Shown here piece by piece: positions 30,147 to 38,766 of a stretch of DNA of 40,259 nucleotides. Position 1 is the stretch's first letter; the number at the start of each line of letters is the position of its first letter. This DNA comes from RGIG3102 sp964507095 (lineage in GTDB: Bacteria; Bacillota; Clostridia; Oscillospirales; Ruminococcaceae): NCBI GenBank assembly GCA_964507095.1, contig CAZDOS010000012.1, positions 1 to 40,259 on the forward strand, in the 5' to 3' direction. The translations under genes were made by a program, and so were the position numbers. The notes under the pieces were generated by a model, which ran no database searches, was not told the DNA's origin, and was given only the letters and a program-made list of their open reading frames with translations.

Positions 30147-31514
30147 TCAGGCAAGTACTACGCCGTCAGCAAGCTTTCCGTACCTTTTCTTTATGACAAT
30201 GAAATAATATATGACAACGAACAGCGCGGCAAAGAACCATCCGACAGGATATCCGAGGTACACGACCCTTATGTCGTACCTTATCCTCATTGCTATAAAC
30301 AGGAACACCTGCCTGCAGACGATCATTCCGAACACCGAGAAGAACATTACCGCCAGGCTCTTGCCGAAGCCTCGCACCGCGTTCGAGAACACCTGATTGA
30401 TGGTGGACAGGAAGTACAGCGGCATCATTATCCTGATGAGCCGTATGCCGTAGCCGACTGCCCGAGGGTCGCTGGTGAAGATGTTCACGAACTTTTCGCT
30501 GAACACTATTACCGGAATGCCAAGGGACACTATCACGAATATGCCCATTGCAAGAGCGGTCCTTATGCCCTTGAAAGCACGTGAATACTTCTTTGCTCCG
30601 ACGTTCTGTCCCACGAAGGTCGTCAGCGCCTGGCCTATTGAACTTGCTGCGACACCGACAAACTTGTCTATCTTCTTGGCCGCTCCCGTGCCGGCCATTG
30701 CCCGGCTTCCGAAAGAGTTTATATATCTCTGCACGAACAGGTTGGAGGTGCTCACCAGACTGGACTGCACCGCTGAAGGTATGCCCAGGCTTATGACCTC
30801 TCTGAGCATCGGCCCGTTGATGTGAAGCCTCGAAGGCTCCACTCTGTAGCTTTCCTCCGTCCTGACGAGGATGGAAAACACCAGAGTCACCGATATCGCC
30901 TGAGAGCATATCGTTGCAAGGGCGACGCCGAGGACACCCATTCCAAGCCAGACGACTGTTATGAGATCGGCGACAATGTTCACGCAGCTGGCGACCACAA
31001 GGATGTAGAACGGTCTCCTGGAGTCTCCTACCGCCCTGAGTATACCGCTGCCCACGTTATATATGGAGGTGAACAGTATTCCAATGAGGTACACTCTCAG
31101 ATAGAGGCTCGCCTCCCGCCAGACGTCAGCGGGACAGCCGACTATGGTCAGCAGGAACGGCGTGAATATGATTCCAAGTCCTGCCATCACTATGCCCAGT
31201 ATCACGGCAAAGGTAACGGCCGTGTGTATCGCCTCGCTCAGGCTGCTGTCATCTCCGGCGCCGAAATATCTCGCGAACAGCACTGTGGAACCCGTTGCAA
31301 GCCCCGTGAAGAAACCCGTCAGGAGCATGGATATGTCGCTGCAGCTGCTGACCGCCGCGAGGGCCGTCGTGCCCACGAAACGGCCGACCACTATGGAGTC
31401 AACGCTGTTGTACAGGTTCTGGAATATCTGGCCGAGCATTATCGGCAGCGCAAATGTCAGTATCTGAAGAAATATGTTCCCGCTGGTCAGATTGACGCTT
31501 CTTTTCTTTACCAT
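30147..31514 (-). CDS. MATE-family efflux transporter, second copy
   Basis: 455 residues from the ATG at 31514 (MVKKRSVNLT), with GGAAGAG upstream. Twelve predicted membrane segments. The first half shows PIMLGQIFQNLYNSVDSIVVG and the GILRAVGDSRRPF loop, the second the NAVRGFGKSLAVM loop. It is clearly homologous to, but diverged from, the exporter at 12426-13784, and lacks a riboswitch-like leader. It lies behind trxB on the same strand with a hairpin between them, so it may be transcribed by read-through. Substrate unknown. Confidence 0.92.
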   Translation of the reverse strand: MVKKRSVNLTSGNIFLQILTFALPIMLGQIFQNLYNSVDSIVVGRFVGTTALAAVSSCSDISMLLTGFFTGLATGSTVLFARYFGAGDDSSLSEAIHTAVTFAVILGIVMAGLGIIFTPFLLTIVGCPADVWREASLYLRVYLIGILFTSIYNVGSGILRAVGDSRRPFYILVVASCVNIVADLITVVWLGMGVLGVALATICSQAISVTLVFSILVRTEESYRVEPSRLHINGPMLREVISLGIPSAVQSSLVSTSNLFVQRYINSFGSRAMAGTGAAKKIDKFVGVAASSIGQALTTFVGQNVGAKKYSRAFKGIRTALAMGIFVIVSLGIPVIVFSEKFVNIFTSDPRAVGYGIRLIRIMMPLYFLSTINQVFSNAVRGFGKSLAVMFFSVFGMIVCRQVFLFIAMRIRYDIRVVYLGYPVGWFFAALFVVIYYFIVIKKRYGKLADGVVLA

Positions 31515-31537
31515 TTTCTCTTCCAATAAAACATAAA

Positions 31538-31571
31538 CGGAGATCCTGAACATATAGGTCCGGGATCTCCG
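31538..31571 (-). terminator. Hairpin between trxB and the second MATE gene
   Basis: CGGAGATCC (31538-31546) pairs with GGATCTCCG (31563-31571) around a 16-nt loop. The minus strand continues TTTATGTTTTATT. It lies only 24 bp before the MATE start, so it may act as a partial attenuator. Confidence 0.6.
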
Positions 31572-31582
31572 AATACTTCAGA

Positions 31583-32494
31583 TCACTTTCCCTGGAGGTA
31601 GCTGTATGCTGCAGTAGCTGCGATGGCGCCGTCTGATGCGGCCGTTACCAGCTGTCTTAATGTCTTCTTTCTGGTGTCTCCTGCCACGAATACGCCCTCA
31701 AGGTTGGTGGTGCAGCTTTCGTCGGAATCGATGTAACCGTCCTCTGTGAGCCTGACCTGTCCTGCGAACAGCTCGTTGTGCGGGATAAGTCCCACCGCAA
31801 CGAATACCGCGTCGGTATCGATCACGCTCTCTTCCCCGGTCACCTTGTTTTGGACCTTCAGTCCGTTTACCTTGTCGCTTCCGAGTATCTCCAGAGGTAT
31901 GGTGTTGTAATGGATCTCTATCTTTTCGTTTCTGAGGACCTTTTCTACCTCGTGCCTGACGCCCCTGAACTCATCTCTCCTGTGGATGAGATGCACCTTG
32001 GTGCACATGCCCGTGAGATATACCGCGTCCTCAAGCGCAGTATTTCCTCCGCCGACTACTACGGCCACCTTGTCCTTGAAAAAGGAACCATCGCAGGTCG
32101 CGCAGTAGCTCACGCCCCTGCCTACCATCGTGTCTTCGCCCGGGATCTCCAGCTTTCTTCTGGTGACGCCTGTAGCGATTATGACGGTCTTTGCCTCGTA
32201 CTCGCCGAAATCGGTCCTGATCTTCTTGATGTCTCCCTCAAGTTCCACGCTCGTCACGCCTTCGTACCGGATGGTTGCTCCGAAATCGACAGCCTGATTG
32301 TACAGGTTCATTGCGAACTCGACTCCGCTCATTCTCTCCATTGCCGGATAATTCTCCACCTCCGGAGTGTTTATGATCTGTCCGCCATGGACATTCGCCT
32401 CAAAGTTTATGGTCGAGAGTCCTGCTCTCTGTCCGTAAACGGCAGCCGAAAGTCCCCGAGGGCCGGCTCCGATTATCGCTATGTCATATATCAT
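31583..32494 (-). CDS. trxB: Thioredoxin-disulfide reductase
   Basis: 303 residues. The FAD motif GAGPRGLSAAVYG begins at residue 9, the redox-active pair is Cys131/Cys134 in CATCDGSFF, the NAD(P)H domain has VVGGGNTALEDA and HRRDEFRG, and the closing FAD motif is GVFVAGDTRKK. It reduces thioredoxin in the cytoplasm. The Arg after Pro in the FAD loop (usually Ala) is unusual but tolerable. The start at 32494 (MIYDIAI) has GGGGAAAAG; the open frame begins earlier. It follows the hydrogenase operon on the same strand but is separated from it by a strong terminator. A 6-bp dyad (AGTGAT-AAA-ATCACT, 32556-32570) lies upstream. Confidence 0.95.
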   Translation of the reverse strand: MIYDIAIIGAGPRGLSAAVYGQRAGLSTINFEANVHGGQIINTPEVENYPAMERMSGVEFAMNLYNQAVDFGATIRYEGVTSVELEGDIKKIRTDFGEYEAKTVIIATGVTRRKLEIPGEDTMVGRGVSYCATCDGSFFKDKVAVVVGGGNTALEDAVYLTGMCTKVHLIHRRDEFRGVRHEVEKVLRNEKIEIHYNTIPLEILGSDKVNGLKVQNKVTGEESVIDTDAVFVAVGLIPHNELFAGQVRLTEDGYIDSDESCTTNLEGVFVAGDTRKKTLRQLVTAASDGAIAATAAYSYLQGK

Positions 32495-32572
32495 CTTTCT
32501 TTTCCCCTGAATCATGTATTTCCAAATGATACTACAATATTGCTCGTCCTGCCACAGTGATAAAATCACTTT

Positions 32573-32610
32573 AAAAAAAGGAAGACGGAGAGCATGTGCT
32601 CTCCGCCTTC
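32573..32610 (-). terminator. Terminator of the hydrogenase operon
   Basis: A 14-bp stem: 32581-32594 with 32597-32610. As minus-strand RNA the one non-Watson-Crick position is a G-U wobble, while on the plus strand it is an A-C mismatch. On the minus strand a T7 tract follows. Both facts point to the minus strand. Confidence 0.92.
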
Positions 32611-32632
32611 ATGACCTAGGGGGATAGTATAA

Positions 32633-34387
32633 TCAATAGTTGATCTGTCTTGCGACGTACCGGGTGTGAAGGACCTCGTGAGCCCTGTGGCTGCCCGGCT
32701 TGCCGAGATACTCGGCATAGAGCTGCTTGATTTCAGGATTCTCATGGCTCTTTCTGAGGTGCATCCTCTCGTCCTGCGTGTACAGGGCAGATGCTCTCAG
32801 CTTCTTGAGATCCACGAAGTTCCTTACGCTTGCAGGCTGTGTAGGCTGGCCGCCTCCGTTGATGCATCCGCCAGGACATGCCATGATCTCGATGAAGTCA
32901 TAGCTTGCCTCGCCGTTCTTGACCTTCGTGAGGATCTCCTTGGCGTTCTTGAGGCCTGAAGCAGCGACGACGCGGATTGTGTTTCCGGCTATCGTGTAAA
33001 CCGCTTCCTTGATGCCCTTGTCTGTTCCGCGGACTTCCACGAAATCAGGCTTGTCGAGTTCCTTGCCCGTGAGGGTCTCGGCCGCTGTTCTGAGAGCTGC
33101 CTCCATGACGCCGCCTGATGCTCCGAAGATGTGACCTGCGCCTGATGCTGCGCCCATGAGCGGGTCGTAATCCTCGTCAGGAAGACGTGAGAACTGGATT
33201 CCGGCTCTCTGGATCATGCGTGAGAACTCTCTTGTGGTGATGGCGATGTCGACATCAGGGATGTCTTCGCCTGCAGCGTTCATGAACGGTCTGCCCACCT
33301 CGAACTTCTTGGCTACGCAAGGCATCACGGCCACGACGACGATGTCTCTCGGATCGAGTCCCATCTTCTCTGCATAGTATGTCTTTGCGATGGAGCCGAA
33401 CATCTGCTGAGGGCTCTTGCAGCTTGAGAGGTTAGGGATGAATTCAGGGAAGAATGTCTCGCAGTACTTGACCCATCCCGGTGAGCAGGATGTGATCATA
33501 GGCAGCGTGCCGCCTGTCGTGACCCTTTCAAGGAATTCGTTTGCCTCTTCCATTATTGTAAGGTCGGCAGCGAAGTCCGTGTCGAAGACCTTGTCAAAGC
33601 CAAGCCTTCTTGCTGCAGCGACCATCTTGCCCTGCACGTTCGTGCCGATAGGCATTCCGAAGCATTCGCCCAGCGTGACTCTTACTGAAGGGGCTGTCTG
33701 AACGACGACATGCTTTGTTGGATCCCGCAGCGCTGCCCATACCTTGTCGGTATCGTCCTTCTCGGCCAGAGCGCCTGTAGGACATACAACTATGCACTGT
33801 CCGCAGGATACGCAGGCAGTCTCATCGAGAGGCTTCTCGAAGGCGCATGCGATATGTGTCTCGAACCCGCGCTCGTTTGCGCCGATGACGCCTATGCCCT
33901 GAGTCTCCTTGCAGGCTGCTACGCAGCGGCGGCAGAGGATGCACTTTGAATTGTCGCGGTACATATGCACTGCCGAGTCATCGATGCCCCAGTCCATCTT
34001 TGCGCCGGTCCATGCGCTTGTATCCTTGATGCCGTAATCATGGGTCAGCTTCTGCAGCTCGCATGTGCCGTTTCTGATACAGCCAAGGCAGTCCTGATTG
34101 TGTGTGGAAAGCACCAGCTCAAGGTTCATCTTCCTTGCGGCGTGTACCTTCTCGGTGTTCGTGAGGACTTCCATGCCCTCGCTTACAGGGTATACGCAGG
34201 CCGTTACAAGGCCTCTCATGCCCTTTACTTCAACTACGCAGATACGGCAAGCGCCGATCTCGTTGATGTCTTTCAGATAGCACAGTGTAGGGATATCGAC
34301 ACCTGCCTGATAGGCAGCTTCAAGAATGGAAGAGCCCTCCGGTACAGATACACTGATGCCATTGACCTTTAAATTTACCATGTTCAT
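32633..34387 (-). CDS. hndD: [FeFe] hydrogenase catalytic subunit HydA/HndD
   Basis: 584 residues. Cofactor modules in order: a [2Fe-2S] domain (Cys36, 47, 50, 64), the His-Cys3 cluster (His96, Cys100, 103, 109), two [4Fe-4S] sets (Cys149, 152, 155, 159 and Cys192, 195, 198, 202), then the H-cluster domain with L1 TSCSPGW (299-305), L2 MPCVAKKFE (355-363) and L3 EIMACPGGCINGGGQP (500-515). The C-terminal tail (LRKSHENPEI...YVARQINY) is the multimeric HndD type. It makes or consumes H2 and, with HndABC, probably bifurcates electrons between NAD(P)H and ferredoxin. L1 has Ser302 where TSCCP enzymes have a second Cys. Last gene of the operon, 12 nt after hndC. Confidence 0.95.
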   Translation of the reverse strand: MNMVNLKVNGISVSVPEGSSILEAAYQAGVDIPTLCYLKDINEIGACRICVVEVKGMRGLVTACVYPVSEGMEVLTNTEKVHAARKMNLELVLSTHNQDCLGCIRNGTCELQKLTHDYGIKDTSAWTGAKMDWGIDDSAVHMYRDNSKCILCRRCVAACKETQGIGVIGANERGFETHIACAFEKPLDETACVSCGQCIVVCPTGALAEKDDTDKVWAALRDPTKHVVVQTAPSVRVTLGECFGMPIGTNVQGKMVAAARRLGFDKVFDTDFAADLTIMEEANEFLERVTTGGTLPMITSCSPGWVKYCETFFPEFIPNLSSCKSPQQMFGSIAKTYYAEKMGLDPRDIVVVAVMPCVAKKFEVGRPFMNAAGEDIPDVDIAITTREFSRMIQRAGIQFSRLPDEDYDPLMGAASGAGHIFGASGGVMEAALRTAAETLTGKELDKPDFVEVRGTDKGIKEAVYTIAGNTIRVVAASGLKNAKEILTKVKNGEASYDFIEIMACPGGCINGGGQPTQPASVRNFVDLKKLRASALYTQDERMHLRKSHENPEIKQLYAEYLGKPGSHRAHEVLHTRYVARQINY

Positions 34388-34399
34388 TTAAAGTTCCTC

Positions 34400-36187
34400 C
34401 TATTCCTTAACGATAGCGCCGAATCTGCATCCTGCCATACATGCACCGCACTTGATGCAGACGTTAGGATCGATGACGTGTGGAGTTCTTACTTCTCCGG
34501 AGATAGCATTTACCGGGCAGTTCCTCTTGCACAGAGTGCAGCCTCTGCACTTGTCTTCGAGGATCCTGTACTGGAGCAGATCCTTACATACGCCGGCCGG
34601 GCAGCGCTTGTCCACGATGTGGGCAACGTACTCGTCACGGAAGTAGCGGAGAGTCGAAAGGACAGGGTTAGGTGCAGACTGTCCGAGTCCGCACTGGCTG
34701 TTTGCCTTGATGAAGTTTGCAAGCTCTTCGATCCTGTCGAGGTCCTCAAGCTCGCCGTTGCCGCTCGTGATCTTCTCGAGGAGTTCAAGCAGGCGGCGTG
34801 TGCCGATACGGCAAGGCGCGCACTTTCCGCAGGACTCGTCGACCGTGAACTGCAGGAAGAACTTTGCGATATCGACCATACATGTGTCTTCATCCATGAC
34901 GATGAGTCCGCCTGAACCCATCATCGAGCCTATGGCTATCAGATTGTCATAATCCATAGGGGTATCTATGAGAGCTGCAGGGATGCATCCGCCGGAAGGA
35001 CCGCCTGTCTGGGCAGCCTTGAACTTCTTTCCGTTAGGGATTCCGCCGCCGATGTCCTCGATGACTGTACGGAGCGTCGTTCCCATAGGGATCTCAACGA
35101 GACCCGTGTTCTTGATCTTGCCGCCGAGTGCAAACACCTTTGTGCCCTTGCTCTTCTCTGTTCCCATGGATGCGAACCACTCCGCACCGTTGAGTATGAT
35201 CTGTGCAATGTTTGCATAGGTCTCAACATTGTTCAGGATGGTAGGCTTCTCGAACAGACCCTTAACTGCAGGGTACGGAGGACGAGGTCTCGGCTCTCCG
35301 CGGTTGCCTTCGATGGAGCGCATGAGAGCTGTCTCTTCGCCGCATACGAATGCGCCTGCGCCCAGCTTAATTTCAAGATCGAAGCAGAAATCCGTTCCGA
35401 AGATGTTGTCGCCGAGAAGTCCGTACTCTCTCGCATCGTCGATGGCCTTCTGAAGCCTCTTGACGGCGATAGGGTACTCTGCACGGATATATACGTATCC
35501 CTTTGAAGCGCCGATCGCATAGGCAGCGATGGCCATTGCCTCAACGACGCTGTGAGGGTCACCCTCAAGGACCGAACGGTCCATGAATGCGCCCGGGTCG
35601 CCTTCGTCGGCATTGCAGCAAACGTACTTCTGGTCTGCCTTGTTCATTGCAGCCAGCTCCCATTTTCTGCCTGTAGGGAATCCGCCGCCGCCTCTTCCGC
35701 GAAGACCTGAATCCTTGACGACCTGGATGACCTGCTCAGGGGTCATCTCTGTAAGGACCTTGCCCAGTGCGGCATAGCCGTCACGGCCGATGTACTCTTC
35801 GATGTTGTCAGGATCGATGACGCCGCAGTTGCGCAGCGCGACTCTCTTCTGATGCTTGTAGAAATTGGTGTCATTGAGGCTGGTGACCGTTCCGCCCATT
35901 GTGGTCTCATCGTAGAGCAGTCTCTCCACGACGCGTCCCTTGAGCAGATGCTCGTCAACTATCTCCTTGACGTCCTCAGGCTTGACCATGCTGTAGAAGC
36001 TACCCTCAGGATAGACCACTACGATCGGGCCGAGTGCGCAGAGACCGAAGCATCCCGTCTTTATGACCTTGACTTCCTCGTTAAGGCCGACATCGGCGAT
36101 CTCCTTGTTGAATTCCTCGATGATCTTTTCTGAATGTGAAGCAGTACAGCCTGTACCGCCACATACCATAACATGGCTTCTAAACAT
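34400..36187 (-). CDS. hndC: NuoF-like FMN/NADH-binding hydrogenase subunit HydB/HndC
   Basis: 595 residues. It begins with a thioredoxin-like [2Fe-2S] domain (Cys9, 14, 46, 50). The NuoF core has the glycine-rich RGRGGGGFPTG (163-173) for NAD(P) and FMN, CCNADEGDPGAFMDRS, and EETALMRSIEGNRGEPRP. An ESCGKCAPCRIGT cluster motif follows, then a C-terminal 2x[4Fe-4S] ferredoxin module (CRGCTLCKRNC, CIKCGACMAGC). This is the flavin subunit that exchanges electrons with pyridine nucleotide and is the presumed bifurcation site. It lies between hndB and hndD in the same transcript. Confidence 0.95.
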   Translation of the reverse strand: MFRSHVMVCGGTGCTASHSEKIIEEFNKEIADVGLNEEVKVIKTGCFGLCALGPIVVVYPEGSFYSMVKPEDVKEIVDEHLLKGRVVERLLYDETTMGGTVTSLNDTNFYKHQKRVALRNCGVIDPDNIEEYIGRDGYAALGKVLTEMTPEQVIQVVKDSGLRGRGGGGFPTGRKWELAAMNKADQKYVCCNADEGDPGAFMDRSVLEGDPHSVVEAMAIAAYAIGASKGYVYIRAEYPIAVKRLQKAIDDAREYGLLGDNIFGTDFCFDLEIKLGAGAFVCGEETALMRSIEGNRGEPRPRPPYPAVKGLFEKPTILNNVETYANIAQIILNGAEWFASMGTEKSKGTKVFALGGKIKNTGLVEIPMGTTLRTVIEDIGGGIPNGKKFKAAQTGGPSGGCIPAALIDTPMDYDNLIAIGSMMGSGGLIVMDEDTCMVDIAKFFLQFTVDESCGKCAPCRIGTRRLLELLEKITSGNGELEDLDRIEELANFIKANSQCGLGQSAPNPVLSTLRYFRDEYVAHIVDKRCPAGVCKDLLQYRILEDKCRGCTLCKRNCPVNAISGEVRTPHVIDPNVCIKCGACMAGCRFGAIVKE

Positions 36188-36205
36188 TTGTGTACTCCTT
36201 CCCGG

Positions 36206-36574
36206 TTACTTTACTGCGCCGATGGTGAATTCTACTACCGGCTGCTTTCCGATTATGTGCTCCTGCACGATCCTCTTTGCCTTCTCGGCATCGAGCTTTA
36301 CATATGTTGTCTTCTTGTCGCCCTCTACCACTTCGGCAACAGGCTCGAACTGGCAGATGCCTATGCATCCTGTCTGTGATACGACCACCTTGTCGGTCAG
36401 ATCCCTTGAGAGGATCTCCTCGCTGAATGCGTTGAGCACAGGGCGGGCTCCGGCGGCGATTCCGCATGTGGCCATGCCGACGAGGATCTTGACCTTGTCA
36501 TCAGATGATCCGCGTACGCCGACAGTAGACTTCATCTTGTCTCTGATGGCCTGCAGTTCCCGTAAGCTTTTCAT
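36206..36574 (-). CDS. hndB: [2Fe-2S] ferredoxin-like hydrogenase subunit HndB
   Basis: 122 residues of the thioredoxin-like ferredoxin fold. Cysteines Cys37 (GMATCGIAAGAR), Cys70 and Cys74 (SQTGCIGICQFEP) are in the pattern of HndB proteins. Only three of the usual four positions are Cys. It is expected to carry an electron-transfer cluster or be structural in the hydrogenase complex. It starts 2 nt after the HATPase stop and ends 18 nt before hndC. Confidence 0.88.
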   Translation of the reverse strand: MKSLRELQAIRDKMKSTVGVRGSSDDKVKILVGMATCGIAAGARPVLNAFSEEILSRDLTDKVVVSQTGCIGICQFEPVAEVVEGDKKTTYVKLDAEKAKRIVQEHIIGKQPVVEFTIGAVK

Positions 36575-36576
36575 TA

Positions 36577-37131
36577 TCAGTATCTCCTTCTTAATATCTC
36601 TGTCTGATTCTCTTCGATAAACTCCTTTAACCAGTTCACCACCTCAGGTTCGCTGAGCGGCACTCCGTCCATCATGACTCTGATCTCCCTGGTGTCGCAG
36701 ACGAACTGCTCACCGTCCCTTTCCACCGTATAGGTGAAGTCGATATCGGGATTCATTCCTATCAGGATGCCGACTGTGTCATTTACCCGCCCGAGCGGGG
36801 TACAGTCGATGTTTTGAGTGTCGAACGTTGCCGTCACGAGGGTCCCTTTCCCCTTCTCGCTGGTGATGGAGAACCGTCCGCCCGTGCTTTCGCTTGCCTG
36901 CTTGAACAACGGCACTCCCAGCCCGACCTTCCTGGTGGTCCTGGATGTGAAGAACGGATCCTCCACGCTTTTCAGCGTCTCTTCGTCCATTCCGCTTCCG
37001 TCATCCTCTATGGTTATCCTCAGCCATCTTCCGTCCTCCCCGTAGGCGCTTACGCCGATCTGTATGAGGGAGGCGCCGGCAGACACCGAATTCTGGGCGA
37101 TGTCCAGTATGTTTAAAGAGAGTTCCTGCAT
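36577..37131 (-). CDS. GHKL/HATPase-domain protein in the hydrogenase operon
   Basis: 184 residues. A histidine-kinase-type ATPase domain fills residues 1-115: N-box LNILDIAQNSVSAGA (6-20), G1 box EDDGSGMDEE (42-51), FFTSRTTRKVGLGVPLFKQ (60-78) as the lid, and GKGTLVTATF. There is no dimerisation/phosphoacceptor His region, so it is not a classical sensor kinase. The extra C-terminal 70 residues are not recognised. Its place between the NuoE-like and HndB genes suggests a regulatory or ATP-dependent assembly role for the hydrogenase. A second, smaller HATPase is encoded on the other strand at 38318-38740. Confidence 0.85.
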   Translation of the reverse strand: MQELSLNILDIAQNSVSAGASLIQIGVSAYGEDGRWLRITIEDDGSGMDEETLKSVEDPFFTSRTTRKVGLGVPLFKQASESTGGRFSITSEKGKGTLVTATFDTQNIDCTPLGRVNDTVGILIGMNPDIDFTYTVERDGEQFVCDTREIRVMMDGVPLSEPEVVNWLKEFIEENQTEILRRRY

Positions 37132-37132
37132 C

Positions 37133-37630
37133 TTACTTGTACTTGGCGAGTATGCCGTCCAGCTCCTTGCCGCTCTCGCTTACTCTTCCGTAAACATCGT
37201 CATTGACGGTGAATACCGGTGCGAGACCGCAGGCGCCTATGCATCTTGTCGCGTCGAGTGAGAAAAGACCGTCGTCCCTGCAGTCACCCTGCTGCACTCC
37301 GAGCTTTTCTTCCAGCTTTTCCAGGATCTTTCCGCTGCCCTTTACGTAGCAGGCCGTTCCCAGACAGACAGAGACCTTGTACTTGCCCTTCGGAGCCAGG
37401 GAGAACTGTCCGTAGAAAGTTGCTATCCCGTAGACCTCCTCCAGGCTCTTGCCGATCGAGTCTGCGATCACCCTCAGCACCTCTACCGGAAGGTATCCGT
37501 AGATATCCTGTGCTTTCTGGAGTGCAGGCATGGCAGAACCGCGTTCCTGTCCGTTTTCGTCGAGCCACTTCTTGAGTTCCGCCGCCTGTTCCGGCGTACC
37601 CTTGAATGGCACTCTCGAAATCTTCTTCAT
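37133..37630 (-). CDS. hndA: NuoE-like [2Fe-2S] hydrogenase subunit HydC/HndA
   Basis: 165 residues. Helical N-terminal part with PALQKAQDIYGYLPVEVL, then a thioredoxin-like domain with Cys89 and Cys94 (CLGTACYVKGS) and Cys130 and Cys134 (RCIGACGLAP), the four ligands of the NuoE [2Fe-2S] cluster. It passes electrons within the hydrogenase complex. First gene of the operon, with AGGAGG before the ATG at 37630. The next gene starts only 1 nt after its stop. Confidence 0.95.
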   Translation of the reverse strand: MKKISRVPFKGTPEQAAELKKWLDENGQERGSAMPALQKAQDIYGYLPVEVLRVIADSIGKSLEEVYGIATFYGQFSLAPKGKYKVSVCLGTACYVKGSGKILEKLEEKLGVQQGDCRDDGLFSLDATRCIGACGLAPVFTVNDDVYGRVSESGKELDGILAKYK

Positions 37631-37673
37631 ACTATCCTCCTAAACCTATGTAAATAAAATTACATCCTAAGCC

Positions 37674-37706
37674 GACGGATATACTCCGTCAGTATGGATT
37701 ATACCA
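37674..37706 (-). promoter_or_regulatory. Hydrogenase operon promoter and 5'-terminal stem-loop
   Basis: On the minus strand TGG plus a perfect TATAAT (37706-37698) is an extended -10, with no clear -35. The transcript would start near 37691, and a GACGGA-GTATA-TCCGTC hairpin (37690-37674) would sit at its very 5' end, a feature that can protect mRNA from decay. Confidence 0.55.
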
Positions 37707-37784
37707 AAGCACAGACCCCGATTCTATCAGTTCTGTACATTTCGTTAAAGATTTGTCAACTATGATAAAAACTTTGAAGATTTA

Positions 37785-37852
37785 TTGTTAACTTTTTGTC
37801 ATATAGTAGAATTTATGTATATACATATATGTCCTGCCGCCTGAGAAGGCGG
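37785..37852 (+). promoter_or_regulatory. Upstream promoter, palindrome and leader hairpin of the sensory hydrogenase unit
   Basis: TTGTTA (37785-37790), 16 bp and TAGAAT (37807-37812) predict a start near 37819. A 14-bp perfect palindrome (37814-37827, TATGTATATACATA) covers that start. A CCGCCT-GAGA-AGGCGG hairpin follows at 37837-37852. The -35 region contains TTGTTAAC, which resembles one half of a Rex site but lacks the partner half. Confidence 0.45.
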
Positions 37853-37914
37853 ATTTTCCGACGCACAAGCCGCTCTGCGCCGATCCGTCCTTCTTTATTT
37901 AAAACATCGGATTA

Positions 37915-37923
37915 TGATATAAT
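37915..37923 (+). promoter_or_regulatory. Proximal extended -10 promoter of the sensory hydrogenase unit
   Basis: TGA directly followed by a perfect TATAAT (37918-37923), 57 bp before the TTG start of the first gene. No good -35. It is the same promoter style as the divergent hydrogenase operon. Confidence 0.55.
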
Positions 37924-37979
37924 GAACGACACAAGATAACTGTCCGAAAGGATAACGAAATATATAAGGAGATCCGGAT

Positions 37980-38321
37980 TTGAAGATCAAGGATATTGCA
38001 GAACTGCTGGGAGCAGAAGTACTCACTCCCGAAATAAGCACGGAGACCGAGGTGCACACCGCCTGCGGAAGCGACATGATGAGCGACGTGCTCGCCTTTG
38101 TCAAGAACCAGGCAGTCCTCGTCACGGGACTCAACAACCCTCAGGTCATCAGGACCGCTAACATGATGGACATGGTCTGTGTGGTCTACGTCCGCGGAAA
38201 GAGACCCGATGAGATGAGCCTCAAGCTCGCCGAGGAATACGGCATCTGCGTATTGACCACCACCACACCGATGTTCGCCTGCTGCGGCATCCTTTATGAG
38301 CATGGACTCAGGGGAGCATGA
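37980..38321 (+). CDS. DRTGG-domain protein
   Basis: 113 residues starting at TTG (37980) with AAGGAG 8 nt upstream. The sequence VHTACGSDMMSDVLAFVKNQ, LVTGLNNPQVIRTANMMDM and VCVVYVRGKRPDEM follows the DRTGG fold, a small ligand-binding domain often fused to CBS or phosphotransacetylase-type proteins; its ligand is not known. It is first in a plus-strand unit with a HATPase and a hydrogenase-like Fe-S protein, and a second DRTGG protein follows at 40037. The stop overlaps the next ATG. Confidence 0.8.
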   Translation: MKIKDIAELLGAEVLTPEISTETEVHTACGSDMMSDVLAFVKNQAVLVTGLNNPQVIRTANMMDMVCVVYVRGKRPDEMSLKLAEEYGICVLTTTTPMFACCGILYEHGLRGA

Positions 38322-38740
38322 TGGAACCTATCAGATTGAGCTACACCGTTCCGGGCGATGATTTCACACAGGCAGGGCATGCTTCCAGCGATCTGAAAAA
38401 GAAGCTGAAGCTGATGGGCATAGACCCCGAAAAGATAAGGAACGTTGCCATCAGCCTTTACGAGGGCGAGATAAACCTGTGCATCCACGGCGGTGGCGGA
38501 ACCATCGACGCTCTCATCTATCCGGACCGAGTCGAGATGTATCTCGATGACGAAGGTCCCGGCATACCCGACATCTCCCTTGCAATGAAGGAGGGCTGGT
38601 CCGGCGCCAGCGCTGAGGTGAGGAGCCTCGGCTTCGGCGCGGGCATGGGCATGCCTAACATGAAGAAATACACTGACGAGATGACGGTGACCAGCGAAGT
38701 CGGCAAGGGCACCCATATCAAGCTCGTCGTTAATCTCTGA
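38318..38740 (+). CDS. RsbW-like GHKL ATPase
   Basis: 140 residues, a stand-alone ATPase domain: N-box VAISLYEGEINLCIHG (43-58), G1 box LDDEGPGIPD (76-85), and LGFGAGMGMPNMKK (104-117) before GKGTHIKLVVNL. Its size and layout fit anti-sigma/serine-kinase proteins of the RsbW/SpoIIAB family, although no sigma or STAS partner is in the window. It overlaps the DRTGG gene at ATGATG and ends 26 nt before the HydS-like gene. Inference: an output or switch kinase of a hydrogen/redox sensing module. Confidence 0.85.
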   Translation: MMEPIRLSYTVPGDDFTQAGHASSDLKKKLKLMGIDPEKIRNVAISLYEGEINLCIHGGGGTIDALIYPDRVEMYLDDEGPGIPDISLAMKEGWSGASAEVRSLGFGAGMGMPNMKKYTDEMTVTSEVGKGTHIKLVVNL

Positions 38741-38766
38741 TAACACTTCCTACCAGGAGGATACCG

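Noticed and set aside
37785..37801. Rex (redox repressor) operator
   Set aside because: Only one half, TTGTTAA, is present; the second half reads TTTGTCA rather than TTAACAA.
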